From Myotis daubentonii (Eukaryota > Chordata > Mammalia > Chiroptera > Vespertilionidae), in assembly GCF_963259705.1 (NCBI RefSeq), contig NC_081841.1, positions 119,545,033-119,609,032 on the forward strand: a stretch of DNA of 64,000 nucleotides. The letters run 5' to 3'. Positions 1 to 10,811 of this stretch are shown in pieces. A model generated the notes under the pieces. The model saw only the letters and a program-made list of their open reading frames with translations. It did not search any database and had not been told where the DNA came from. A program made the position numbers and the translations under genes. Positions within the stretch are counted from its first letter, which is position 1. Each line of letters begins with the position of its first letter.

Positions 1-1156
1 TGAAGTAGAGATGGTGGTTCCCAGTTCTTTCTTCCCAGACACAGGTTAGAATTCTAGAACAATGTAACTTTCCAAGAATTCCATTTTTTAAAAGTGAGTA
101 CTTGCCTTTTAAGGCCACACTTTTCTGCATATGATTTTTAAATTAGAGTTATTTATATCTGCATTTTAAAGCCACCCATTAGTCCTCTATTCTATTGAAC
201 TGTGGTGGTCTTTATAAGTAGCTTTTCAGCATTCTTAATTTTTAAAAATGTGACTGACATTTTTTCATCCTTCATTAAATCTTTTTATAGTCTGGCCAAA
301 AAGTATATCTTCAAAACTCATGTTATTTTTGCAAGCCTTTATGATATTAATGAAGTGTTAGAAAAAGGAATAATTTGAGAGAAAAAATATCCTTGAGACA
401 AATTGAGCTCTTAACTTCGTTATGTTAATAATTAGTTAATTCTGATACTTTTTCTCTTAAAAGGTGTTTTCATTTTAACCATTTAATTAATGTTACACTA
501 AATTTTATATGCATTGAAATGCTTATTTTCTGGTATATGTGTTGCAAAACTTTTATCAAACACCTAAGTCTGTAATTACTTAAAACAGAGTGACATTTTG
601 CACCAGGTAGGTCTTTGTTGAAATGGACTGTCCTGTGCATTGTAGGATGTGTGGTGGAATTCATGACCTCTACCCACTAGACTGTAGTAGAACCACTACT
701 CCACCCCAGTTATGGCAATCAAAAATTTCTCCAGTCATTATCAAATACTCTCTGGGGGAGTCAAAATCATCCCTGGTGAAGAAGCATTGATTCAGTCTAT
801 TCTTTTTCCTCTAATAACTAAAAGGGACTCCTTAGCTTAGAAAAAAGGGGTGGAAGTAAAAGCCCTGTATGGGCAAAAATATCTGTGATAATCTCACTAG
901 AAACCCTGTATTATGGACCAATGTCTGAGGTTAAGTAAAACTCAAAATTAGAAGTCAGGTTAAATATTGAAATAATGCAAGAATCAATAAATTGTTTATT
1001 TCTATATTGAATATTTCTGGACCAAGATTGATACAGAGTGAAGTATTATATGGAGTACTATCTGGAAAATACTAGTAGTTAGATTTCAGACCACTAAATG
1101 AAACTCATATAACAGGCTCAAAATGTTCATGACCTTGATAACAGTTTGTTGAGTAT
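1..1156. other. Unique, AT-rich non-coding DNA
   Basis: I see no recognisable repeat, no open frame with coding character and no splice-bounded exon here. Short frames on the minus strand (for example 470-664) look like chance frames in AT-rich DNA. Confidence 0.5.
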
Positions 1157-1372
1157 TCTATATAATAAAAGGCTAATATGCAAATCGACTGAACAGTGGA
1201 ACAACCGGTCAGGGGGTAGCTCCTGTATTGAGTGTCTGTGCCCTGGTGGTAAGTGAGCATTATAGTGACTGGTTGTCATCCCCTCAGGGGTCCCGGACTG
1301 CGAGAGGGCACAGGTAGGGCTGAGGGACCACCCCACCCCACAGTGCATGAATGTCGTGCACCGGGCCTTCAG
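1157..1372 (+). mobile_element. Non-autonomous HeliBat-type Helitron (decayed)
   Basis: The left end TCTATATAATAAAAGG and the right end (a GTGCACCGGGCC-like tail after a short hairpin) match the other Helitrons in this window. The final CTAG is mutated to TCAG. The internal CTCF-like pair has decayed. It carries no Rep/helicase frame. It lies directly against an L1 fragment on its right side. Confidence 0.8.
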
Positions 1373-2958
1373 TTTATAATAAATATCCTAGACCTATCTA
1401 TGTCCATTTCACTACATTGTCCAGTTTTTTGGAATTTAGTTGTTCATAGTATTTTTGTACGATCCTTTTTATGTCTTTGCAATCAGTTATTACTTTTCCT
1501 CTTTTATTTCTGATTTTGTTTATTTGGGTCCTCTATCTTTGTTTCTTGGTGAGCTTGGTTAGAGGTTCATCAATCTTGTTTATCTTTTCAGAGAACCAGC
1601 TTTTGGTTTTATTGATTTTTGTATTATATTTTTGGGTCTCTATGTCATTTATTTTTTCTTTGAGCTTTATTATTTCCTTCCTTCTACTTCCTCTGGTCTT
1701 TTTTTGTTCCTCTAGTTCTAATATTTTAAGTTATATGGTTAGGTAACTTATTATAAGTTTTTCTTGTTTATTGAGGCCTGTAGTGCTATGAACTTCCCTC
1801 TCAGGATAGCTTTCTCTGTGTCTGATAGAGTTTGGGTTGTTTTGTTTTCATTGTCATTTGTTTCCAGGATGTTTTTTACTTCTTCTTTGATCTCTTTGGT
1901 AACACAATTATTGTTTAATAGCATGCTATTTAGCCTCCATGTGTTTGATTATTTTTGAGTCTTTTTATTGTAGTTGACTCCAATTTCATTATATTATTAT
2001 CTGAGAAGATGCCCAATATGATTTCAATTTCTTGAATTTGTAGACTTAGCCTATGTCCTAACATGTGTTCTAGCTTTGAAAATGTCCCATGTGCACTTGA
2101 GAAGAATGTATATTCCGTAGCTTTGTTCTGAAGATGTCAATTAGTTCCATCTGATCTAGTGAGTCATTTGAGATTTCTGTTTCATTGTTGACTTTTTTTT
2201 CTAGAAGATTTATCCAGTGATGTCAATGGGGTATTAAAATCTCCTACTATAATTATACTGCTGTAGATCTCTCTCTTGATATTGTCCAGAAGTTTTTATT
2301 TTTTCATGTATTTATAAGCTCCTGTATTGGGTACATATGTGTTTACCAAAGTTATATCCTCTTGTTGTATCAATCCCTTTAGCATTATGAAGTGGCCTAC
2401 CCTATCTCTTATGATGGCCTTCAGTTTGAGGTCTGTTTTGTCAGATATAAGTATGGCTATCCCAAATTTTTAGTTTCCTTTTGCCTGAAAATTTTTTCCC
2501 CCATATTTCCACTTTCAGTCTGTGTGTGTCCTTTGTTCTGAGGTGGGTCTCTTGTAGACAGCATATATATGGGTCATGTTTTCTTATCCATTCAGCCACC
2601 CTATGTCTTTTGATTGGAACATTTAATCCATTTATATTTAAGGTTATTACAGACAGGCACTTATTTGTTTTCATTTTTATGTCTGTGTTTCTCCCACTCT
2701 TTCTATTTCTTCTTCTTACAACAGTCCCTTTAGGATTTTTTTTCTTGCATTGCTGGTTCGATGGTAATAAACTCTTTTTTTTTTTTCTAAGAAACTACTG
2801 ATTTTATCTTTAATTTTGAATGATAGTCTTGCTGGATAGAGTAGTCTTGGATTCAGTCCCTTGCTTTTCATAACTTTGTGTACTTCATGCCACTCCCTTC
2901 TGGCCTGATGTGTTCCTGTTGAGAAATCAGCTGATATTCTAATGAGAGATCCCTTGTA

Positions 2959-2968
2959 GGTATCTCTC

Positions 2969-3012
<44 letters not shown>
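2959..3012. repeat. (TC)n microsatellite within L1
   Basis: This is a nearly pure TC run with one CG interruption. The inverted copy of the same L1 region (3720-3745) carries a poly-G run instead, so the tract expanded independently in the two copies. Confidence 0.95.
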
Positions 3013-3014
<2 letters not shown>

Positions 3015-3607
3015 TCTCCCTCTCAGCCCCTTATAATTTTTCCTTTGTCTTTAACATTTGCCATTTTAATTATTATGTGTCTCAGTGTGGGTATTTTTGG
3101 GTTCATCTTGTTTTGGACTCTCTTTGCTTCCTGGACTTGTGTGACATTTTTCTTCCTCAGATCAGGGAAGTTTTCTGTCATTATTTCTTCAGACAGGTTT
3201 TCTATTCCTTGCTCAGCTTCTTCTCCTTCTGGCACCTCGATTATGGGGATGTTGCTTTGTTTTATATTGTCCCTTAAACTTTCCTCCTGCTTTTAATTTT
3301 CCCCCCCAATTGCTGCTCTGACTGGGTGTTTTTTCTAACCTGTCTTCTAACTTGCTGATTTGGTCTTCAGCTTCTTCTAGTTTACTATTGTAACCTTTCA
3401 GTGTGTTCTTTATTGCAGCTATGTCATTCTTCACTTTTTCTTGATTCTTATCCATGTTGGTGAATTTCTCATTCAACTCCTTATAGTTCTCATTGAGTGC
3501 TTGTAATTCTCAGTCAGATGTTTGAGTATCTTTATAACCATTACTTTGAATTCTTTATCTGACAAATTACTTGCCTCATTTCATTTAGTTTCCTTTTAGT
3601 TTCATTT

Positions 3608-3870
3608 AGGAACTAAAGAGAGCCCAAAACAAGATGAACCCAAAAAGACCCACACTGAGACACATAATAATTAAAATGGCAAATGTTAAAGACAAAGGAA
3701 AAAATCATAAGAGCTGAGAGAGGGAGACAGGGGGGGGGGGGGAGAAAGTTACCTACAAGGGATCTCCCATTAGAATATCAGCTGATTTCTCAACAGGAAC
3801 ACATCAGGCCAGAAGGGAGTGGCATGAAGTATACAAAGTTATGAAAAGCAAGGGACTGAACCCAATTTCC
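3608..3870 (+). repeat. Inverted duplicate of L1 ORF1 segment
   Basis: Its reverse complement matches the adjacent stretch at about 2850-3137 closely, apart from the (TC)n tract. The flanking L1 runs antisense and this block runs sense. The right junction has an 8-bp perfect snap-back (CAATTTCC / GGAAATTG around TTT, 3863-3881). Confidence 0.85.
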
Positions 3871-3946
3871 TTTGGAAATTGTTTCTTTGTCTCCCCAATT
3901 TTGCTGTCTCTTTGTATTTGTTTCTATGTAATGTGAGTTGCTGTCT

Positions 3947-4028
3947 CTTTCTGATTTTGGGCAACCTGATTGAGGACTGAGAGGCTTCAACCTCTCAGTC
4001 CTCAATCAGGTTGCCCAAAATCAGAAAG
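3947..4028. repeat. Perfect inverted repeat, 38-bp arms, 6-nt loop
   Basis: Left arm 3947-3984 and right arm 3991-4028 are exact reverse complements by base-by-base comparison, separated by CTTCAA. It lies inside the L1 5' region, close to the other inversion junction. Such foldbacks arise by template switching or snap-back synthesis. Confidence 0.95.
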
Positions 4029-4204
4029 TCCAGTCATGGTCCAGTTGTCAAGGACTCTTTATCTCAGGGGCTATGTCTACCTTGAGTCTCATGCCTTTAT
4101 TGTCTCCGTTATGATTTCCTCATGAATCTGTTCCCTCAGCTGTCAGCTGCAGATGCTTGGGATCGGTGGGAGTGCACATACAGTTCCTCTTTTGTGCATC
4201 TCCC

Positions 4205-4430
4205 TGTCCGATCCCAGAGCCCACTGGCATGCAACTCACTTCGTGTGGTGGTGTGGTGTGTGAGGTCCTTTTGGCGTGCACTCACTGTCCATGGTCTAGA
4301 AGCCTGGGCAGTGTGGCATGAGAGGACCCTCTAGCATGCACTTACCGTGTGTGGTCCAAGACCTTTGTGGGGTGGTGTGTGAGGTCCCTCTGGCTTGCTC
4401 TCACTGCGCATGGTCTGTGAGCCCACAGGG
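4205..4430. repeat. Tandem units of about 60 bp in L1 5' UTR
   Basis: Diverged copies of a unit containing GAGGTCC...GGCRTGCA...CACTG...GGTCT recur with shared cores near 4224, 4271, 4331 and 4390. Spacing is about 47-60 bp. They lie in the 5' UTR-like part of the L1, so they could be promoter monomers; that role is inference. Confidence 0.6.
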
Positions 4431-4681
4431 TGCCATGTGTCTCACGCGAGAGCATACCCAGGGTCCCTTGTAAGTTATGGTTGGTGAGTGGGTTTGGGGT
4501 GGTGTCCAAGGCCAGTCTGGGTGATGGGGTGGCTGTGCTCCTTGCCCCTACTGCTTGTCCCTTCAAGATAGCATTGTGTCTGTGCCAGAGCTGTGCTCAG
4601 CCTGGGAAGTGCCTATGGCAGTAGCACTCCATAGGAAGTGCCTATGGAGAGCCTGACCCACCAGTCCCTGAGACCCCTGTG

Positions 4682-4684
<3 letters not shown>

Positions 4685-4768
<84 letters not shown>
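4685..4768. repeat. (TC)n microsatellite
   Basis: About 84 bp of TC dinucleotides with rare interruptions, close to the 5' end of the rearranged L1. Confidence 0.97.
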
Positions 4769-4772
<4 letters not shown>

Positions 4773-4865
4773 CCCACACATCCACACACTCCCCTCTTAT
4801 TCCTTTACTCATTCACACTCTTCCTCATTTCTGTCCTGTTGGCCACCATGTTGGGATCCTGTAGT

Positions 4866-5240
4866 ATATTTTTTAATTGAGAAATTATTGACTCAAAACA
4901 TTGTTCTAGTTTTAGGTTTACAGCATAATGATTTGATAAATGTATATATTGCAAAATGATTAACACAGTAAGTTTAGTTAACATCATTATCACACATAGT
5001 TACAATTTTTTTTCTTGTGAGAACTTTTATGATCTCTCATAATACATAATACAGTATCATTAACTGTAGTCACCATGCTGTACATTACATCCCCAGGACT
5101 TAATTTTATAACTGCAAGTTTTATCTTTTGACTCCCTTCATACCCCTCTCCCCCATTAATGATCTCTTAACTGATTTCTTTTTGTATATCTCTAGCCACT
5201 GATGGAGCATCCTTTCAATGCTTAGAAGAATTTGTTTAAA
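4866..5240 (-). mobile_element. Ancient L1M-type 3' region, antisense
   Basis: It starts with a T-rich stretch and TTAATTGAGAAATTATTGAC, followed by CACCATGCTGTACATTACAT and ATAACTGCAAGTTTTA. These blocks are typical of old mammalian L1 3' regions read in antisense. Subfamily not determined. Confidence 0.55.
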
Positions 5241-5791
5241 ATGGTGGCAGTTTTAAACTAATATTCCTGATGGTGTTTTTGGTACTGTGTACTCCATTTC
5301 TTAAAACTTAGATTGTCTTCACAACTTCTTTTTTCTACTTATCCTGCCTGTTAAATTCCTAAGGCTTTCTAGAGCCTCATGAACAGCTTCTTTTCATTTT
5401 TATTATCACTATCAGTGAATTTAGTCTTGAGCTGCTGCATAACCTCTATTTGCACATGCCTGTCATACCCTTTCCTCTATCAAGGACCTATTGCTATTAT
5501 CTATTGGGGTTACTGGCTGGGACCTAGGTTCTTCTCATTGCTGCAAAGATTTTTAAGGTCAACGAAATTGAAAATAAAGCAAAATGAGATTTATTGAAGA
5601 TGCACTCCAGTTGAGAGAGACAATGGCCCTGAACTCCTTGGGTTATATGGTTTAAATGAGAGATTTTCTGGGTGGAGACTTTCATTTGCATTCAGGGCTG
5701 ATTGACAGAAAAGGCTTATATAACTATATTTCTTCTGCACATGCCCTTACCCATAATGCATACAGAAAAACCCATGGGTGTGTGTATCAAA
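5241..5791. other. Unique DNA, no gene seen
   Basis: No convincing coding frame and no recognisable repeat. It may include an old LTR-like stretch around 5525-5760, but I cannot classify it. Confidence 0.4.
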
Positions 5792-6113
5792 TCCTATATA
5801 ATAAAAGAGTAATATGCAAATTGACCTAATGGTGGAATGGCCAGTCGCTATGATGTGCATTGACCACTAGGGGGCAGACGCTCAATGCAGGAGCTGCCCC
5901 CTGGTGGTCAGTGCACTCCCACACGGGGAGCACTGCTCAGCCAGAAGCCAGGCTTACAGCTGGCGAGCCCAGTGACAGTGGTGGAAGCCTCTCCCACATC
6001 TGCTGTAGGCAGGCAGTAAGGAACAAGGGGTCCTGGACTGCAAGAGGGCATGGGCTGGGCTGAGGGACTTTCCTTCCCCCCCATTGCACGAATCTCGTGC
6101 ACCGGGCCTCTAG
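5792..6113 (+). mobile_element. Non-autonomous HeliBat Helitron, complete ends
   Basis: It begins TCCTATATAATAAAAG and ends with the hairpin GCACGA-ATC-TCGTGC (6086-6100), then ACCGGGCCTCTAG. It sits between A (5791) and T (6114), the classic Helitron A|T target. An inverted pair of CTCF-like motifs lies at 5864-5877 and 5894-5907. There is no coding capacity. Confidence 0.93.
5864..5907. promoter_or_regulatory. Inverted pair of CTCF-like motifs in Helitron
   Basis: CCACTAGGGGGCAG (5864-5877, plus) and CTGCCCCCTGGTGG (5894-5907, the same motif on the minus strand) match the CTCF core. Occupancy is not known from sequence. Confidence 0.55.
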
Positions 6114-6391
6114 TTTTATTATTATTAGTCCAGGACTGTAATGTTAATGTACGAAACATATAAACCTATAAAGTATTTTTGTGAGTTTATTTGAGCTAAA
6201 CTGTTGACAATTTCTGGGAAGCAGAATCTCAACAAATTAAGATAATGCTCTGGAGAATGGCAGTTTTTCATCTTGTTTTATAAATTACAATCAAAGGAGG
6301 AGGCATAAGTGGGTTTTATGAAATTCATTGGTAGTATATTAGGGAGGTGGGAGAAAGCAAATCGGGGAGACCTCTGGGATTGGATAAAAAG
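6114..6391. other. Unclassified DNA, target of the Ves SINE
   Basis: AT-rich stretch with no gene seen. Together with 6630-7230 it may be one old interspersed repeat that I cannot classify. Confidence 0.35.
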
Positions 6392-6402
6392 TAAAAGGAT
6401 AG

Positions 6403-6618
6403 CCCTAGCTGGTTTGGCTCAGTGGATAGAGCGTTAGCCTGCAGACTGAAGGTTTCTGGGTTCAATTCCAGTCAAGGATGCATGCTCTATCCCCAGTACA
6501 TGCAGGAGGCAACCAATCAGCGATTTTCTCTCATTATTGATGTTTCTATCTCTCTCTCTCCCTCTCCCTTCCTCTCTGAAAATCAATAAAAATATATTTA
6601 AAATAATATATAAAAAAT
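6403..6618 (+). mobile_element. Ves SINE (tRNA-derived)
   Basis: The tRNA-like head has an A box (TGGCTCAGTGGATAGAGC) and a B box (GGTTCAATTCC), followed by a CT-rich stretch and an AT-rich tail. An 11-bp TSD, TAAAAGGATAG, lies at 6392-6402 and 6619-6629. Short divergence and a clean TSD point to a fairly young insertion by L1 machinery. Confidence 0.95.
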
Positions 6619-6629
6619 AAAAGGATAGA

Positions 6630-8229
6630 CGCTTCTTTTACATAAGTGGGTACAGGATAGTTAACAGTCAACAATTAACACTATAACAATAACAATGAGG
6701 GAGTTTGCAGTCTCCACCTTGGTACATTGGTTGTGCCCTGAGGGGTCTGGAAAAAGGGAAGTTACAAGTACCCTGACATTCCAAAGAGTATGTTATCATA
6801 GATGCAAAAAGACAATAGGCTCAGTTATGATAGAAGTTGATATTTGTCAAGGAAGATAGGGGCGTAGGACATGACTACCCACTATAAACTGCTTTTTAAT
6901 TTAAAGTTATAATTTCAGACCATCCTTTGTGGTTACTTTTGGTCTCTGAGTATGCAAGGCCACCACACAGGCCTTCCCTGATTTAAGTTAGCATGTGGCT
7001 CTCTTTTGTCCACACTAATAAGGTCGCTTGAGGTCATGTTGTTTTCCTCTGAGCTTATACCAAGAACTGTCTGGTTCTTGACCTGCCGGCTGGTAGTCTG
7101 CTGGCTGCTGGACAATCCATAGAGAGGTGGTCTGAAATTAATGTCAGTCTGACCCCTTTTCAGGACCCCACCCCAACCCCTCATGTTTAACTTCCTACCA
7201 AACATTACAACTTCGGGAGTAACATTCTAGGATTTTCCACAACCACCCTCACTTGGCCTCATCTCTAGCCATGTAGCACATAGGCTTTTCTGCTCCAACA
7301 AAACTCACAGGCCCTTTATGTCATGTGTTTTGATGACACGTCCTGTTCCTTTATTTAGTTTCTCTCCCTGATTGAAGTGCCCCTTTTCTCAAAATTAGTG
7401 TTCATGATGCCCTCTATTTTCGTCTTCTCCAAACAGCCTTCTCTTGTAGGGTGGGTCTCATTCTATAGGAAAGATCCCTTCAATTGCCACAGCCAATGAT
7501 TTAATCAATCATGCCTATGTAAAGATGTCTCAATGAAAATTCCAAAAGACAGGATCCTGATAGCTTCTGGTGGTCAGTGACACAGGGAGACTTGGGAGAG
7601 TGGTGTCCCTGGAGAGGTAATTGAGCTTCCCATCTTTTCCTACAAACTTCATAATATGCACCTCTTCCATTTCCCTGTTCCTGAGTTATACACTTTTATA
7701 ACGAAGTGATGATCTAGTAAGTAAAATGCTTCTCTGAGCTCTGTGAGCCACTCTAGCATGTTAATTTAAAATGAGGAGGGGTCATGGGAACCTCTGATTT
7801 GTAGCCAGTCATTCAGAAATATAGGTAACAGCATTATGGCTTCAACTGGTATCTGAAAAATCATGTAGGACTGAACCTTTAATCTGTGGAATCTGATGCT
7901 ATTACCACCTGGCAGAGAGTGTCAGAATTGGGTTGAATTCTTGGGCACCCTGCTGATGTTTGAGAATTATTTGCTGGTGTGGAGAACACCCCTCCTCGTC
8001 CAACCACATATTGGAATTGGGTCCAGGAACCTTATTTAACCACTGTTAATAATAATTTGATAAAATATCATGGTATTCTTGAGATTAAGATGAAAGATGA
8101 GTGGGAGATTTCTACCTGGTTAAAGAGCTCTAGCCAACAGTTCATTACTTGAAGGGCTTCACCCCAGGCCAAGATCCTGTGAGCCTTGTTTAGAGCCACA
8201 ACTTGGTGTGGGTAGTAAGAAGAAATAGG
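6630..8229. other. Unique or unclassified non-coding DNA
   Basis: No coding frame beyond chance length. The 90-codon minus-strand frame at 6933-7205 has no recognisable domain and no conserved context. Confidence 0.4.
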
Positions 8230-8392
8230 TGGTATGCTTTATTGTGTTATTCAGGTTGGGCTGCTATAATAAAATACTACTAACTAGGTAGCTTAAATAG
8301 TGAGTATTTTCTGAAGGCTGGAAAGTCCAAGATCAAGGATCCAGAAGATTTGGTGTCTGGTAAGAGCCCACTTCCCAATTTGCAAGCAGCTG

Positions 8393-8439
<47 letters not shown>

Positions 8440-8610
8440 AGTGTTTCTCCTTTAAGGGCACTTGTCTCATCATGGCAAGTCAACCCTCACGACCTCTTCT
8501 AAACCCAGTTATTTCTCAATCGCTTCACCTTCAAATATCATCACATTTGGATTAGGGCTTCAACATATGGGGAGACACATTCAGTCCATAGTATTTATCT
8601 TACTAATGTA
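8230..8610 (+). repeat. Ancient interspersed mammalian repeat, class uncertain
   Basis: The blocks GCTGCTATAATAAAATACTA, GGCTGGAAAGTCCAAGATCA, GGTGTCTGGTAAGAGCC and a distal AACATATGGGGAGACACATTCAG are familiar as a widely dispersed old mammalian repeat. I cannot assign a family by eye. Confidence 0.45.
8393..8436. repeat. (GA)n microsatellite
   Basis: Pure GA run inside the older interspersed repeat. Confidence 0.97.
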
Positions 8611-9344
8611 CTGGTTAGTGAGAGAATCAGATGATTATGACACTAAAATGATGTGTCAGAGCTCAAAATTTCATATTAATATTTGTGACATTGCAAGTTC
8701 TCCATTTATGTCCCCAATATCAGTTATATAAGTATTGGCTAGGGCAGTAGCTTGGCATGATTAATTAATGGAAAAATAACATAAATTTTGTTAAACAAAA
8801 TGAACCAATGATATCTTAGGACATGCTAAGGTAAACACAGACCCAGACTTGGGACACATGCAGGTGTGTGGCCTCAAGTGGGTGACAGGTTCACTGCTTC
8901 CTCCAAGTAATCTGTCTGTGTTTGCATTGTCAACTGAATTTGCCCTTCCTTTTCCTTTTTTCTATTGTACTTTGTTCATGCCTTTAGCATAGAAATTTTC
9001 TTTCTATCATTTTTCCCATATTTAATGTCTTTTGCTTTAATAGACTTTTAGCTGCCTGTGGACTGTCATTTCATCTCCATTCTTTCCAATGCCAGGAGTG
9101 TGGTTGGTGGTTAATGCCTTCTTAGTAGACAGTTATTGAATTGTCTCAGTGACTCATTTCCAGGAGAATGTTGGCAAGCCAGTGTGCATCCAAAGAGGGG
9201 CAAGCAGATTGCTGAGAATTCTTGAATGTAAATTACATTAAAAGTAGTTCATGATCTGGGATTGTTTAAGCTGGAAAATAATTATATTTATATAATATAC
9301 ATTATAATTTGGGGAACAAAGAGCATGAGATAAAGAAAGGAGAT
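8611..9344. other. Unique DNA with a weak L2-like patch
   Basis: No gene seen. Around 9080-9145 there is a weak resemblance to an L2 3' end (sense). Confidence 0.35.
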
Positions 9345-9490
9345 AAAGCATAGTACTTAAGAATTAATAGGAATGCGACCTTGGGCAAGTCTGGGTGTGT
9401 CTGTTTGTAAAATGTGGCAGAACAAAGTGAGTTGAGACACAGTTAGCACTTGGAGAGGTGCTGGTACCAAGCGTTCAGTAAGTGGTACCA
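9345..9490 (+). mobile_element. MIR fragment
   Basis: It contains the order GCGACCTTGGGCAAGT, TTTGTAAAATGTGG, GTTAGCACTTGG and a GTTCAGTAAGTGG end, as in the MIR core and 3' part. It is strongly diverged. Confidence 0.55.
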
Positions 9491-9569
9491 CTTTCTCTAC
9501 TTCTCTTCCCAATTATCCCCCTTTTGTTCTTTATCTCCACTTCTTCCTTCTCTCCAGTTCTCTGTAGAA

Positions 9570-9640
9570 GGGTTATTATTACTATTTTATAGACAAGAAA
9601 GATAAGGTTAGAAGGGGTAAGTGATTTGTTTGAGGTTTTT
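9570..9640 (-). mobile_element. MIR fragment, antisense
   Basis: TTATTACTATTTTATAGACAAGAAAGATAAGGTTAGAAGGGGTAAGTGATTTG is a diverged antisense MIR core. Confidence 0.4.
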
Positions 9641-10442
9641 TATTTTATTTTATGAAGATGTAAAAGAAGGAACAAAAATCTAGATGTTGGTCCATTCTTT
9701 CTTGGACAGAATAACCATTTTTAAACACTTTAAAGAGTACCATGTATAAGATGGAGGTATCTTGAAGTATGTTGATTCAGAGGTCAGAGCCAGGACTAAT
9801 GAGTAGACATTACCCATTTGAAGTATAGAGCACAGGTGCAATCTGAACTTCTGTTCATGCAGAAGCTGGGAAAACAGAATGATAGCCCACAGGGCTGGAC
9901 AGGGGATTTCCCCACTGGGAGAGAGAATTGTACTAAGTGCCTCTAAGTCCCTTCTAAATTTAAACTTCCATTATTCTTGGGTCTTTCTCCTTTCCTAGCA
10001 TTTGGAATGGCACTGTGCAGATCACAAGGACTCAACAAATCATTAAATTATGTGTAATTTCACTACTGATACAAGAACTGGGGTCTTTTTACATTCTGCC
10101 AGGGAGAGCCAGGTTTGAAAAGTTGTCTTCTGTTAAAATACTAGTATGCAGAAGAAAAATTCTCAGGACTACATAATCCAAATGGCACATAATAGCAGAG
10201 ATGGAAACAGAACTCAAGTACAATCAGAGCTTTTTCAAGATGTGAACAAATGACTACTTGCTTTAATTCTCATTGTTTTTGACAATTGAACTATTAGCAA
10301 TTTTCAGGAACTGGTTTTACTCAATAAGGAAGACTAGGGGAAGTAAAGATGGTGTTGAAAAATAGAGTATATGACAGTTATGAATGTACCCAAAACTACT
10401 ATTGTAAATTCTACCTATTCCAAAGCGACAAGAGAAATATGA
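9641..10442. other. Unique DNA, no gene seen
   Basis: No repeat or coding signal recognised. The first copy of the HAL1 target-site duplication follows at 10443-10458. Confidence 0.4.
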
Positions 10443-10541
10443 CATCTACTACATTATTTATTTTTTTAATTAAATCTTTATTGTTCAGATTATTACATTT
10501 GTTCCTTTTTTTCCCCTCCCATAACTCCCCTCCTCCCAGTT

Positions 10542-10560
10542 CCCGCCCCACCCTCCGCCC
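10542..10560 (-). other. Potential G-quadruplex in HAL1 3' UTR
   Basis: The minus strand reads GGGCGGAGGGTGGGGCGGG, four G runs of three or more with loops of 1-4 nt. It lies in a longer G-rich tract of the 3' UTR. L1 3' UTRs commonly carry such motifs. Confidence 0.7.
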
Positions 10561-10811
10561 TCACTCCCCACCCACTGTCCTCATCCATAGGTGCACGATT
10601 TTTGTCCAGTCTCTTCCCACATCTCCCACACCCCTTTCCCCCCCAAGAATAGTCAGTCCATTCCCTTTCTATGTCCCTGATTCTATTATAATCAACAGTT
10701 CATTCTGTTCATCAGATTATTTATTCACTTGATTCTTAGATTCACTTGTTGATAGATGCATGTTTGTTGTTCATAATTTGTATCTTTACCTTTTCCTTCC
10801 TCTTCCTCTTC

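Larger units (their letters stand above)
1373..4862 (-). mobile_element. Rearranged antisense L1 (ORF2 start, ORF1, 5' UTR)
   Basis: The plus strand is antisense to L1. From 1373 to about 2690 it matches the endonuclease half of ORF2; the minus-strand frame 2674-2441 reads ITLNINGLN and CLQETHL, both endonuclease motifs. From about 2760 to 3600 it matches ORF1, including the RNA-binding region. From about 4030 to 4862 it is 5' UTR-like. The 3' half (reverse transcriptase) is absent. Internal rearrangements: 3608-3870 is an inverted copy of about 2850-3137, and 3947-4028 is a perfect hairpin. Frameshifts and stops throughout make it a pseudo-element. A (TC)n tract interrupts ORF1 at 2959-3012. 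Confidence 0.85.

Noticed and set aside
3947..4028. microRNA precursor
   Set aside because: Arms are perfectly paired, whereas most animal precursors have bulges, and the hairpin sits in L1 sequence. No expression data. Kept only as an unusual inverted repeat.
4679..4864. Ser/Leu repeat frame
   Set aside because: Translation of a (TC)n microsatellite. Same for frames over 8393-8436, 40858-40902 and 50640-50870.
6403..6475. tRNA gene
   Set aside because: A and B boxes belong to the tRNA-like head of a Ves SINE with TSD and tail; the cloverleaf is not preserved.
10349..10732. 127-codon plus-strand frame
   Set aside because: Crosses the HAL1 insertion boundary and reads antisense through its C-rich 3' UTR.
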